Positions 52,680 through 61,335 of a stretch of DNA of 64,000 nucleotides are shown here, piece by piece. How positions within the stretch are numbered: position 1 is the stretch's first letter; the number at the start of each line of letters is the position of its first letter. The notes below the pieces were generated by a model. That model saw only the letters and a list, made by a program, of their open reading frames with translations. It was not told the DNA's origin and ran no database searches. The stretch is from Lachnospiraceae bacterium 10-1 (lineage in GTDB: Bacteria > Bacillota > Clostridia > Lachnospirales > Lachnospiraceae), in contig KE159818.1 in NCBI GenBank assembly GCA_000403495.2, positions 248,001 to 312,000 on the forward strand, in the 5' to 3' direction. The position numbers were made by a program, and so were the translations under genes.

Positions 52680-54209
52680 TTATGCCTTATGCCCTCCAAT
52701 CTGCTTATTACGTTCTACCGTCATGGCGCCTTCCTCAAGATTCATTCCCTTAAGAATGGCATTTTTCCCAAACTTCTTTTTGATATCCAGCATGGCTTTT
52801 TGTATTTTTTTCTCCCGCTCCAGCTCTGCCTTTTCCGCTTCCTTTTGTCTTTGCAGTGCATTATAATCCGTAAACAGGTCAAGCTGTTCAAAATTATAGT
52901 TTCTTTCCGCTCTGCTTTCTTCCTCTACGCGGTTTGCAGTTACATAAACTCTCCTGATTAATAGATGTTTGTCAACAATCCTTTCATACAGCTCCATCAC
53001 TGCATTGGTGATCAGCTTAGTGGAAGAAGTCTGACTCTCAAGATTTATGGTTCCATGCGCAGGCTTAGGTACTCTTCTTCCATAGTGATCTGTTGTAACC
53101 GGCCCTTTATAGCGTTTTCTGCTTTCCGGATCCACCAGATTTTCCCTGTCATACCCTACCGTTAATACAATCTGATCCGTCACAAACCCCTTATCTACCA
53201 AATCAAGAACCATAAGATCTGTCATTTCCCGCACAATCAGCTTTCCCTTTTCAAAACTATAAGGATGTTGAAGCACCTGTCCGGAGCCAATACTGCTGCT
53301 TTCAGGTTTGTAAGCTTTTACATCTGCAATGGTACATGGCTCCCATCCCCAGGCATGGTCTATTAACAGCTCCGCATTGATGCCAAAAAGCCTGTACAGC
53401 AGATCTTCATTGTAAAAATCCGTTGGTTCTCCGAGAGAGCACCTTGCCACATCTCCCATCGTAAACAATCCATTTTCCTCCAACTTTTTTGCATATCCCC
53501 GTCCTATGCGCCAAAAATCTGTAAGCGGCCGGTGATTCCAGAGGAGTTTTCGATAAGTTTTTTCATCTAACTGTGCGATTTTTACACCATCTTCATCCAG
53601 TGCAACATGCTTCGCCACAATATCCATAGCTATTTTACATAAATATAAATTTGTACCAATTCCTGCCGCTGCGGTAATTCCAGTCACCTGTAATATTTCC
53701 TGTATAATCTTTTTCGTTAATTCCCGTGCGCTCATCCGATATGCTTCCAGATAGCTTCCAAAATCCATAAATACCTCATCTATGGAATAAACATGAATGT
53801 CTTCTGGCGCCACATATTTTAAATAAATATTATAAATATCGGTACTGTATTTCATATACAACGCCATCCGGGGCAGTGCTGTAATGTAGGAAACGGAAAG
53901 TCCAGGAGATGCCTTCAATACCTCATCATCATAGGATTCACCCTCAAAAACACCGCCAGGCGCACTTAACTTCCGCCTGGCATTTACTTCCTTTACCTTC
54001 TGCACTACTTCAAAAAGCCTTGCACGTCCCGAAATCCCATAAGCCTTTAGGGAAGGCGAAACTGCAAGGCAGATTGTTTTTTCCGTGCGGTTCCTGTCAG
54101 CAACAACAAGATTTGTTCTAAGAGGATCAAGTCTCCGTTCTACACATTCAACGGAAGCATAAAATGACTTTAAATCAATCGCAACATAAATATGTTTCTT
54201 TACATCCAC
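52680..54209 (-). CDS. Y-family DNA polymerase, UmuC/YqjW/UvrX type
   Basis: 509 residues from a GTG start with GGGAGG nine bases upstream. YVAIDLKSFYASVECVERRL holds the first metal Asp and steric-gate region. YSIDEVFMDFGSYLEAYRMS holds the second acidic pair. GIGTNLYLCKIAMDIVAKHV is the HhH entry. The little finger and a charged C-terminal tail follow (about 360-509). It performs error-prone translesion synthesis. The promoter contains a LexA-type box in its spacer, and the next gene encodes a YolD partner, as for B. subtilis uvrX-yolD and yqjW-yqzH. Confidence 0.93.
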   Translation of the reverse strand: MDVKKHIYVAIDLKSFYASVECVERRLDPLRTNLVVADRNRTEKTICLAVSPSLKAYGISGRARLFEVVQKVKEVNARRKLSAPGGVFEGESYDDEVLKASPGLSVSYITALPRMALYMKYSTDIYNIYLKYVAPEDIHVYSIDEVFMDFGSYLEAYRMSARELTKKIIQEILQVTGITAAAGIGTNLYLCKIAMDIVAKHVALDEDGVKIAQLDEKTYRKLLWNHRPLTDFWRIGRGYAKKLEENGLFTMGDVARCSLGEPTDFYNEDLLYRLFGINAELLIDHAWGWEPCTIADVKAYKPESSSIGSGQVLQHPYSFEKGKLIVREMTDLMVLDLVDKGFVTDQIVLTVGYDRENLVDPESRKRYKGPVTTDHYGRRVPKPAHGTINLESQTSSTKLITNAVMELYERIVDKHLLIRRVYVTANRVEEESRAERNYNFEQLDLFTDYNALQRQKEAEKAELEREKKIQKAMLDIKKKFGKNAILKGMNLEEGAMTVERNKQIGGHKA

Positions 54210-54248
54210 TTCTCACAACCTCCCTTATGGGTTAATTGTCGTGAGACT

Positions 54249-54277
54249 ATTATATCAGAACTTATGTTCTGTTTCAA
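54249..54277 (-). promoter_or_regulatory. SOS promoter of the Y-family polymerase
   Basis: TTGAAA (54277-54272), exactly 17 bases, and TATAAT (54254-54249) on the minus strand. The spacer is almost filled by a LexA-type palindrome. The promoter overlaps the last codons of the HAD phosphatase gene. Confidence 0.8.
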
Positions 54278-55130
54278 CATTTATTAACTGGTTATTTTCG
54301 GAAATACCCAGCCTTTGAAACTCATAATAAATACCATCCTTACGGACATCCTCACAAATACTATCCGCCATATGCTTTATTTCTTTGCAGGCATTTCCCA
54401 TTGCTACACTAAATCCTGCCGCCTTCATCATTTCATAGTCATTCATACTATCTCCAAATGCAATGGTATCCTGCATACTGGCTCCATAATATTGACATAC
54501 CAGTTCCATTCCTCTTCCTTTATCGATCCCTTTTGGAATAATTTCTCCGTTAAAGCAGGACGTACTGTCTGCATAGGGATGTACTGCATAGACAAATCGA
54601 TTTCCCAGATATTCTTTTGTTTTTTCAATTGATTTAAGATCCCTGCTTGTAAAACATATTTTATATGCACCATTACCAGGATAAGCTGCATAGGGTTGAA
54701 TGGGAATCCCTGCCTCAATTTCTCTCTGCATACGAATCAGCTCGGAATTGGCCTGATCCGGTTTTGCCGCTTTAAGAAGTTCCTCCATCTGAGGATCTGT
54801 ATAAATTCCTTCTGACGTCTCTATTCTACAATACATCCCCTGTTTGTGAAAAATGGAAAGGCATTCCTGAATGATATCCTCCGGAAGAATGCTGTCAAAA
54901 AGCACTTTATTATCTGCTTCTATATGACTTCCTGCACTGGCTATCACACCATCGAATCCTACGTCAAGAATATCCCTGCCTATAATCGGCATATTTCTTC
55001 CTGTGCAGAGAAATACCCTGTGGCCATTTGCTCTCGCACTTTGGACTGCCTTTGCAGCAAGTGTGGATGGTGCTGCCATTGCAGATACTAAAGTTCCATC
55101 AATATCTAAAAAAATCATTTTTCTTTTCAT
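54255..55130 (-). CDS. HAD-family phosphatase, Cof type
   Basis: 291 residues from the ATG at 55130 (MKRKMIFLDIDGTLVSAMAA); a TTG-started extension reaches 55166. HAD motif I is FLDIDGTLV. Motif II lies near FLCTGRNMP, and motifs III/IV are GIDKGRGMELVC and TIAFGDSMNDYEMMKAAGF. The C2B cap is in the middle. These enzymes dephosphorylate sugar phosphates or nucleotides in the cytoplasm. It follows the PTS permease closely, so it may act on the imported sugar phosphate. Its last codons contain the SOS promoter of the next gene. Confidence 0.9.
   Translation of the reverse strand: MKRKMIFLDIDGTLVSAMAAPSTLAAKAVQSARANGHRVFLCTGRNMPIIGRDILDVGFDGVIASAGSHIEADNKVLFDSILPEDIIQECLSIFHKQGMYCRIETSEGIYTDPQMEELLKAAKPDQANSELIRMQREIEAGIPIQPYAAYPGNGAYKICFTSRDLKSIEKTKEYLGNRFVYAVHPYADSTSCFNGEIIPKGIDKGRGMELVCQYYGASMQDTIAFGDSMNDYEMMKAAGFSVAMGNACKEIKHMADSICEDVRKDGIYYEFQRLGISENNQLINVETEHKF
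54257..54270. promoter_or_regulatory. LexA (SOS box) operator
   Basis: AGAACTTATGTTCT contains GAAC, four bases, GTTC, the core of the Gram-positive LexA site. It lies between -35 and -10, where bound LexA would block RNA polymerase. Confidence 0.75.
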
Positions 55131-55149
55131 GCCTTTTTCCAATCCCTGT

Positions 55150-56973
55150 TTATGCTTTATATACAATAGCTGTTTTTGTGTCTACCGTCATTTCACCAGG
55201 TACAGATACTTCAAGTCTTTTTTCCTCCGGCAGATCCGTAAAAATCATTGGAATTGATGTATCATACCCGGCCTTTTCAATCTGTTCTTTGTCAAACTCA
55301 ACCAAAAGCTGTCCTTTTTTCACCACATCCCCATCTTTTACATGAGGCATAAAATATTTTCCTTTTAAGTTTACTGTATCCACCCCGATATGAATTAAAA
55401 TTTCCGTCCCGTAACTATTGGCAAAGCAAACTGCATGTTTTGTATCAAAAATATTGAGAATTGTACCGTCTGTCGGCGCATATACTTTTCCTTCTTCCGG
55501 TATAACCGCAACACCATCGCCTAATATCTTATTTGCAAATGTCTCATTCTTCATATCTTCCATTGCAATCATGCGGCCTTTGGCATATCCGAAAAACACT
55601 TCCTCCTCCAGTGTTTCCATTTCCGGTACAACTTCTTCTGCCATCTGTTCCTTTTGTACTTCTGAAACAGTTTCCAGAGCAGGCGTTTTATCCATAAATC
55701 TGCCCAACAGTAAAGTCATTATAAAGCCCCCCGCAATGGCTGTCATATGTGCAATTATATAATTTACATATCCGTTTCCTGACGGATCTGCCAACGCTAT
55801 TCCAGGAAGTACTGTAGTTCCAAAACCAACTGCCGCAAGATTTGTAAAGTAAACAACAACACCGCCTAAAGCGCCTCCTATGCAGCCTCCTATAATAGGA
55901 AATCTATATCTTAAATTAATTCCGAATAATGCAGGTTCCGTAATACCAAACAATACAGAAATTCTTCCTGTATCTGCCAAAAGCTGCGCTTCAATTGCCC
56001 CAAATATATGATGCAGGCCGGTAATTACCACTAACTGTTGTAAACCGGAAAATACTGCATAGCCCACTACACCCAGATTCTGTGTCATCCAAACCAAACC
56101 GTTTGTAATTCCGGAAGAAAGTCCCCGTCCCACCGGTCCAATAATTGTAAACAATAATAACGCACCCACTAAAGTGGTAAGTAATGGGGACAGTAAAAGG
56201 CGGATAACTTCTGGAACCTTTTTCTCAAAAAAAATATCCAGCCTAGCTGTCACAAATCCCATAAGCAGCGCTACAATAATGCCTCCCTGAAATCCTACCA
56301 GATCAACTCCCAGTCCAAAAATATGCAGTGTTGTGGCTTCCACTGTTCCCTGTGCGGCTGCATATGCATTTGCCAGACTGTCGCTTAACATAATACATCC
56401 CATTACAATTCCAAGAATCGGTCTCCCCCCAAATCTCTTACATGCACTGTATGCTACAGCCAGTGGAAGGAAACCAAAAATTGCTCCTGAAGATATATTG
56501 ATTAATCGGTTAATTCCAAAAAGAGTATCGTTTGCCTTTACAAAGTCCAGGTTGCCCAGCACCCCTGAAAGTCCGGTAAGAAGCGCCGCTGCAAGGATTC
56601 CCGGCATAATATCCACAAACACGTCCGATAGTGCCTTGATCATTCTTTGAAGCGGATTCATCTTTTTATTAGCTACTGTTTTTAAATCGCTCAAGCTCAT
56701 ATTTTTCATATTATTGTGTTCAGCAAATACTTCGTAAACATCATTCACCAGACCAGCGCCAAATATAATCTGAACCTGATCCCCCGCCACAAATACTCCC
56801 TTAGCAAGATCCACATTTTCTATTGCCTTTAAATCTGCCAGCTCATTATCCTTTAAAACGATTCTAAGACGCGTTGCACAATGAGCCACCCCCTGAATGT
56901 TTTCTTTTCCTCCAACCAATTTGGTAAGCTCTATGGATATTTTTTCATATCTTTCGCGCTTTTTTGCATCCAT
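55150..56973 (-). CDS. PTS permease EIIBCA, beta-glucoside/sucrose family
   Basis: 607 residues. EIIB is N-terminal with phospho-Cys32 in IQGVAHCATRLRIVLKD. EIIC spans about 105-450 (FVDIMPGILAAALLTGLSGV, GLQQLVVITGLHHIFGAIEA, FGITEPALFGINLRYRFPII). EIIA is C-terminal, with VCFANSYGTEILIHIGVDTV carrying phospho-His. The substrate may be a beta-glucoside, sucrose or trehalose; the sequence does not decide. It is divergent from an AraC-type regulator and followed by a HAD phosphatase. No phospho-glycosidase gene lies in the operon. Confidence 0.9.
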   Translation of the reverse strand: MDAKKRERYEKISIELTKLVGGKENIQGVAHCATRLRIVLKDNELADLKAIENVDLAKGVFVAGDQVQIIFGAGLVNDVYEVFAEHNNMKNMSLSDLKTVANKKMNPLQRMIKALSDVFVDIMPGILAAALLTGLSGVLGNLDFVKANDTLFGINRLINISSGAIFGFLPLAVAYSACKRFGGRPILGIVMGCIMLSDSLANAYAAAQGTVEATTLHIFGLGVDLVGFQGGIIVALLMGFVTARLDIFFEKKVPEVIRLLLSPLLTTLVGALLLFTIIGPVGRGLSSGITNGLVWMTQNLGVVGYAVFSGLQQLVVITGLHHIFGAIEAQLLADTGRISVLFGITEPALFGINLRYRFPIIGGCIGGALGGVVVYFTNLAAVGFGTTVLPGIALADPSGNGYVNYIIAHMTAIAGGFIMTLLLGRFMDKTPALETVSEVQKEQMAEEVVPEMETLEEEVFFGYAKGRMIAMEDMKNETFANKILGDGVAVIPEEGKVYAPTDGTILNIFDTKHAVCFANSYGTEILIHIGVDTVNLKGKYFMPHVKDGDVVKKGQLLVEFDKEQIEKAGYDTSIPMIFTDLPEEKRLEVSVPGEMTVDTKTAIVYKA

Positions 56974-56998
56974 TTACTGCTCCTCCTTTTTCTCTGCT

Positions 56999-57038
56999 TT
57001 ATAAGTTTTTTGCTTATAATTTCCTCTGTGGCCACAGA
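56999..57038. promoter_or_regulatory. Palindromes in the PTS/AraC divergent region
   Basis: TTATAAG/CTTATAA around seven bases (56999-57019) and the perfect 14-base palindrome TCTGTGGCCACAGA (57025-57038) lie in the leader of the PTS gene. A TATAAT on the minus strand upstream (57067-57062) has no good -35, as expected of an activator-dependent promoter. These are candidate operators. Confidence 0.35.
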
Positions 57039-57197
57039 AAAGAAATGCTCTTGTATCTATTATTATAGTCTGCTAAAATTTAATGTATATGGAGATATGT
57101 GACTTAACCATTGAACATTATGACATAAAAAATTTTTTTATTACATTAGATGCTCCATAATAAAAAACAGCCATATGAAAAGAAAGGGTGTAGACAA

Positions 57198-58022
57198 ATG
57201 CTGGATTATAATTTTTCCAATGATTTTTATAAAAATATAGATGCAATGATATATACTTGTGGACATGAAAACTGCAAACCGGGGCACAGCTATGGGCCTA
57301 TTCTCCGCAACGGATACTTGATTCATTATATACTAAGCGGTACAGGCATTTACAAAGCAAGGGGAAAAATATTTCGATTAAAAGAGGGCGATGCTTTTTT
57401 GATCTGTCCTGACGACCTTATTTATTATGAGGCGGATCTGCATACTCCCTGGAGTTACACCTGGATTGGCATGCAGGGTATTAAAATAAAAGGGTACCTG
57501 GAACGGACTTCTCTCCTGAAGGATCTGGTTGTTCATTATGGACATGACGATCAGATGCGGCTTTGTCATGAAAAAATGGCAGAAGCAGATAAACTCCCCC
57601 AAAACCGCGATCTGATCATGAACAGCATTATGTACGAATATCTTTTTCTTCTGGCCCGAAAATTTCCAGGCAGCCAGCTTACCAGCTATGAGAAAAAGTC
57701 CGATCATGCAGAAGAAGCTTTAAAATATATAGAAGATCACTATTGTGATTCCATTACCATTCAGGATATTGCGGACCATCTGAAAATTAACCGTTCCTAT
57801 CTCCACCGGGTTTTTAAATCCTTTACAGGAGCCTCCATTCAGAGCTACCTTTTAGATTACAGAATACGTCAGGCATGTATTTTGTTAAAAAATACGGATT
57901 TATCCATCCGCGCAGTTGCACATTCCGTAAGTTTTATAGATCCTCTTTACTTTTCCAGGATTTTTCATCAGAAAATGGGGATAAGCCCCAGTGAATATAG
58001 AAAAACAGATAACTTGCTATAA
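57198..58022 (+). CDS. AraC-family regulator of the divergent PTS gene
   Basis: 274 residues from the ATG at 57198 (MLDYNFSNDFYKNIDAMIYT), which has AAAGGGTG eight bases upstream; an ATG at 57150 lacks a site. The N-terminal cupin sugar-sensing domain has YILSGTGIYKARGKIFRLKE and GDAFLICPDDLIYYEAD. The C-terminal double HTH has ITIQDIADHLKINRSYLHRV, FKSFTGASIQSYLLDYRI and SFIDPLYFSRIFHQKMGISP. It is likely the activator of the divergent PTS-HAD operon, by position. Confidence 0.9.
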   Translation: MLDYNFSNDFYKNIDAMIYTCGHENCKPGHSYGPILRNGYLIHYILSGTGIYKARGKIFRLKEGDAFLICPDDLIYYEADLHTPWSYTWIGMQGIKIKGYLERTSLLKDLVVHYGHDDQMRLCHEKMAEADKLPQNRDLIMNSIMYEYLFLLARKFPGSQLTSYEKKSDHAEEALKYIEDHYCDSITIQDIADHLKINRSYLHRVFKSFTGASIQSYLLDYRIRQACILLKNTDLSIRAVAHSVSFIDPLYFSRIFHQKMGISPSEYRKTDNLL

Positions 58023-58026
58023 ATAG

Positions 58027-58398
58027 CTACTCCTCTTTCCACCCTGCATACAATGTCATGGATTCCGTCACCATATCTTCCTCCAGATTCCAGGGTATTG
58101 TTGCACCTGGATCCAAATACCAGCCATCAAACACAAACCCTTCCCGAGTGGGAGGTTCTGAAATCTCTATAAGTTCTCCATACATTTTTTTCTGCATCTC
58201 TACTGTCGTTCCACCCTGGGTATCAAAAGTAACGCGAAATCCCCCGTTTGCTACAGCGAAGGCCATACAAGCAATCAGCAATGCAACAAGTACCACAATA
58301 ATAATATTCAGTGTCTTGACTGATATTTTTACCTTGCTGTAAAGTCCTCTCATCGGTGGTGTGTTTTGTTCTTGCTTTTCCTGTTTTAATTCTTCCAT
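58027..58398 (-). CDS. Small membrane protein with one InlB-type (Flg_new) repeat
   Basis: 123 residues if begun at 58398; in-frame Met codons at 58410 and 58479 are alternatives and no ribosome site is decisive. A charged cytoplasmic N-terminus precedes one membrane helix (about 30-50, LNIIIVVLVALLIACMAFAV). It then has an outside domain FRVTFDTQGGTTVEMQKKMY, EPPTREGFVFDGWYLDPG and MTLYAGWKEE, the single beta-grasp repeat of internalin-B type. Function is unknown. It lies between the AraC gene and the mgl operon behind its own palindromic leader. Confidence 0.75.
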   Translation of the reverse strand: MEELKQEKQEQNTPPMRGLYSKVKISVKTLNIIIVVLVALLIACMAFAVANGGFRVTFDTQGGTTVEMQKKMYGELIEISEPPTREGFVFDGWYLDPGATIPWNLEEDMVTESMTLYAGWKEE

Positions 58399-58457
58399 CT
58401 TTATACCCATGCCTTTCCCGCTTGGGCTCCTCCCAAGTGGGAATAGGCCCAAATACG

Positions 58458-58484
58458 TAAGGTTGAAAGTTTCTTTCAACCTTA
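58458..58484. promoter_or_regulatory. Perfect inverted repeat upstream of the InlB-repeat gene
   Basis: TAAGGTTGAAAG and CTTTCAACCTTA (12 bases each) flank TTT. It lies between the mgl terminator and the gene, with a further stem (TTGGGC/GCCCAA) at about 58423-58453. It may be an operator or leader structure. Confidence 0.4.
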
Positions 58485-58517
58485 ACCTCTTTTTTATACT
58501 TTATCATAAAGTAAAAT

Positions 58518-58542
58518 GGGGAGATAAAATATTTATCTCCCC
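58518..58542 (-). terminator. Terminator after the mgl operon
   Basis: GGGGAGATAAA and TTTATCTCCCC pair perfectly around three bases, 53 bases past mglC, followed on the minus strand by ATTTTACTTT. Confidence 0.8.
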
Positions 58543-58594
58543 TAAAATATTAATATTTTGCATTTAAAGATACAACATAACAATCTCTTAAGCT

Positions 58595-59668
58595 TTATTT
58601 CTTTACAAGATATTTCCGCATATCAATTGCACAGGCGATCAAAATAATCAAACCTTTGATAATATACAGCATATTGGCATCAACAGCCAAAAAGTTCAAT
58701 CCTGTAAAAATAATCTGAAGCAGTAAAACGCCTACCACGATACCGCTAATACGCCCGATACCACCTACGAAAGATACGCCACCGATAACGCAGGCTGCAA
58801 TCGCGTCACACTCATAGTTCAATCCGGTGTTTGCGTTAGCAGATGCAATACGTGCGCCATCCAGAAAACCAGTGATTGCATACATCATACCTGCCAAAAT
58901 AAATACCATCATAATTGTTTTTGATACATTAACACCTGATACGTTTGCTGCTTCTTCATTGGAACCAACTGCAAACATATTCTTGCCAAAGGTTGTCTTA
59001 TTCCAGATCACCCACATAACAGCTACCAGAATAATACTGTAAAGAACATATTTCGGTACTGCAACACTGCCTGTTGCAGTAGGAATACTAAATAATGTAC
59101 CTGTGATTAAAGAACGATACTCTTCTGTTAATCCACTCAGTGTCTGTCCATTATTTGTACCCCTCATCAAATACATCAATATGATACCATATACAATAAG
59201 CTGTGTGGACAATGTTACAATAAACGGATGCAGTTTAAACTTCGCCACACTAAAACCATTTACCAAACCTACAAGGCCGCCTGTTACAATAACCAAAAGC
59301 AATACCAAAATAATTGGCGGTGCACTTGTCATGGACGGAAAAACTTTATATGTTGTTGTAAGCAGGGATGCTGAGATACATGCTGTCAAGCCCACTACAC
59401 GCCCCGCGGAAATATCTGTACCCGTAAGTACAATACAGCCGCCTATCCCAAGTGCTATCGGCAATTTTGCCGCCGTTAGTGAAATAACATTCACAATAGA
59501 AGGCAGTTTCAAAAATGCAGGCACTTTAATGGATACATAAATGACAGCCAATATGATAATGATATACATTGCATTATTTAGCAATAAATCAGTTATTTTT
59601 TTTGTTTTTTCTTTTGTTGAGAATTCTTTGAAAGCTTGTTGTTTTGCTTTTAAATTATTATTAGCCAC
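58595..59668 (-). CDS. mglC: Galactose/methyl-galactoside ABC permease MglC
   Basis: 357 residues with eight to ten membrane helices. It belongs to the RbsC/MglC (CUT2) family: LPIALGIGGCIVLTGTDISA, GLVNGFSVAKFKLHPFIVTL, VGSNEEAANVSGVNVSKTI, and NYECDAIAACVIGGVSFVGG. The permease forms a dimeric channel with MglA on the inner face. It is 12 bases after mglA. Substrate is inferred from the MglB-type binding protein. Confidence 0.92.
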   Translation of the reverse strand: MANNNLKAKQQAFKEFSTKEKTKKITDLLLNNAMYIIIILAVIYVSIKVPAFLKLPSIVNVISLTAAKLPIALGIGGCIVLTGTDISAGRVVGLTACISASLLTTTYKVFPSMTSAPPIILVLLLVIVTGGLVGLVNGFSVAKFKLHPFIVTLSTQLIVYGIILMYLMRGTNNGQTLSGLTEEYRSLITGTLFSIPTATGSVAVPKYVLYSIILVAVMWVIWNKTTFGKNMFAVGSNEEAANVSGVNVSKTIMMVFILAGMMYAITGFLDGARIASANANTGLNYECDAIAACVIGGVSFVGGIGRISGIVVGVLLLQIIFTGLNFLAVDANMLYIIKGLIILIACAIDMRKYLVKK

Positions 59669-59679
59669 TCTCTCCCTCC

Positions 59680-61206
59680 TTACGCATACTTCGCAGCCAG
59701 TGTCATAATTTCTTCCTGTGACGTTTCTTTCGTACTAACTTCTCCTGACAAACGTCCGCCAGACATTACAATAATCCGGTCACACACCCCTAACAATTCT
59801 GGCATTTCCGAAGAAACCATAATAACCGTCTTTCCTTGTTTTGCCAAATCCAAAATCAATTGGTAAATCTCATATTTTGCGCCTACATCAATACCTCTTG
59901 TAGGCTCATCCAAAAGCAATACTTCCGGCTCTGTAAGCAGCCACCTTGCTAAAATAACCTTCTGCTGATTACCGCCAGACAACGCCCTGATCTGCGTTTT
60001 CTGATTGGGAGTCTTTGTTCTCATGGCTTTAATGCCCCACTCAGTCGACTCGCTCATCAGCTTATTGCTGAGCAACAGGCCTTTTCTATATTTTGGCAGA
60101 CTGGAAATCGTCGTATTCGCCTGGATATCACGTATTCCAAAAATACCCGTAGCACGCCGCTCCTCTGTCAGCATAGCAAACTTATTTGCCAAAGACTCTC
60201 TGGCATTTCGATTCATAACCCGCTTGCCATGCAAATAAATTTCTCCTTCTTTTCTTGTTGCAATCCCAAAAATATTTTCCAGAAGCTCTGTACGTCCAGA
60301 ACCATCAAGACCTGCAACACCAAGCACTTCTCCCGCTTTTGCCTCAAAAGAAACATCTTTTAGCAAGGAGTACTGCGCCGTCAGATTTTTAACCTCCAAA
60401 ATAGGTTCTCCGACCACGTTGTCTTTCTCGGGATAACGATTTGTCAACTCACGTCCTACCATCTGACGAATAATATCATTCATTGTCAAGTCCTTTGCAG
60501 GATTGGTAGATACCCATTGTCCATCACGCATAATTGTTACTTCATCGGATATCCTCAGAATTTCTTCCATCTTATGCGAAATATAGATGATGCCGCATCC
60601 CCGGTCTCGAAGCAGATTAATGATCCGGAACAGATGTTCAACTTCTTCTTCCGTTAAAGAAGAGGTAGGTTCATCAAATACGATTACCTTAGAATGGAAC
60701 GATACCGCTTTGGCAATTTCCACCATCTGGCGCTGGGATACAGGCATCCTACTCATAATCGTCTTAGGATCAACATTAATTTCTAGTTCTTCAAATACCT
60801 TCTGTGTTGCTTCATACATCTTTTTTTCACTGGTTAAAGGACACCACTTTGAAATTCTGGGAAAACGCCCCAGCCACATATTGTCCATTACATTACGCTT
60901 CAGCGCCTGATTCAGCTCCTGATGTACCATTGCAACACCATTTTCCAGAGCTTCTTTGGACGTTCTAAAATTGATTTCTTTTCCCTCAAGATAAATGTGT
61001 CCACTGTTTTTGTTGTATACCCCGAACAAACACTTCATCAGCGTGGATTTTCCGGCTCCGTTTTCTCCCATCAGTGCATGAACTGTACCGGCTTTAACAG
61101 TCAAAGACACATTATCAAGCGCCTTTACGCCGGGAAATTCTTTACAGATACCTTCCATTCTCAAGAGCACGTTTCCGTTGTCAGACGATGTTGTCTGTTT
61201 TCCCAA
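59680..61206 (-). CDS. mglA: Galactose/methyl-galactoside ABC ATPase MglA
   Basis: 508 residues with two fused ABC domains as in CUT2 transporters. The first has [36 protein letters not shown] and [19 protein letters not shown]. The second has a divergent P-loop [16 protein letters not shown], then [20 protein letters not shown] and [19 protein letters not shown]. It powers sugar uptake. A strong hairpin separates it from mglB, so it is probably made at lower level than the binding protein. Confidence 0.95.
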   Translation of the reverse strand: MGKQTTSSDNGNVLLRMEGICKEFPGVKALDNVSLTVKAGTVHALMGENGAGKSTLMKCLFGVYNKNSGHIYLEGKEINFRTSKEALENGVAMVHQELNQALKRNVMDNMWLGRFPRISKWCPLTSEKKMYEATQKVFEELEINVDPKTIMSRMPVSQRQMVEIAKAVSFHSKVIVFDEPTSSLTEEEVEHLFRIINLLRDRGCGIIYISHKMEEILRISDEVTIMRDGQWVSTNPAKDLTMNDIIRQMVGRELTNRYPEKDNVVGEPILEVKNLTAQYSLLKDVSFEAKAGEVLGVAGLDGSGRTELLENIFGIATRKEGEIYLHGKRVMNRNARESLANKFAMLTEERRATGIFGIRDIQANTTISSLPKYRKGLLLSNKLMSESTEWGIKAMRTKTPNQKTQIRALSGGNQQKVILARWLLTEPEVLLLDEPTRGIDVGAKYEIYQLILDLAKQGKTVIMVSSEMPELLGVCDRIIVMSGGRLSGEVSTKETSQEEIMTLAAKYA

Positions 61207-61242
61207 ATCATCTCACCTCCATTTTAAATTTTATTTTTATAT

Positions 61243-61270
61243 AAAAGAGTCCGGCAAGCCGGACTCTTTT
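61243..61270 (-). terminator. Intra-operon hairpin between mglB and mglA
   Basis: AAAAGAGTCCGG pairs perfectly with CCGGACTCTTTT around CAAG, followed on the minus strand by ATATAAAAAT. No promoter is evident between it and mglA, so partial termination would give more MglB than MglAC. Confidence 0.75.
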
Positions 61271-61335
61271 TCTATGACCGCACATACCACATACAGTCTT
61301 AAAATTCTGACTTTACAGGCGGTATATTCTGTCCC

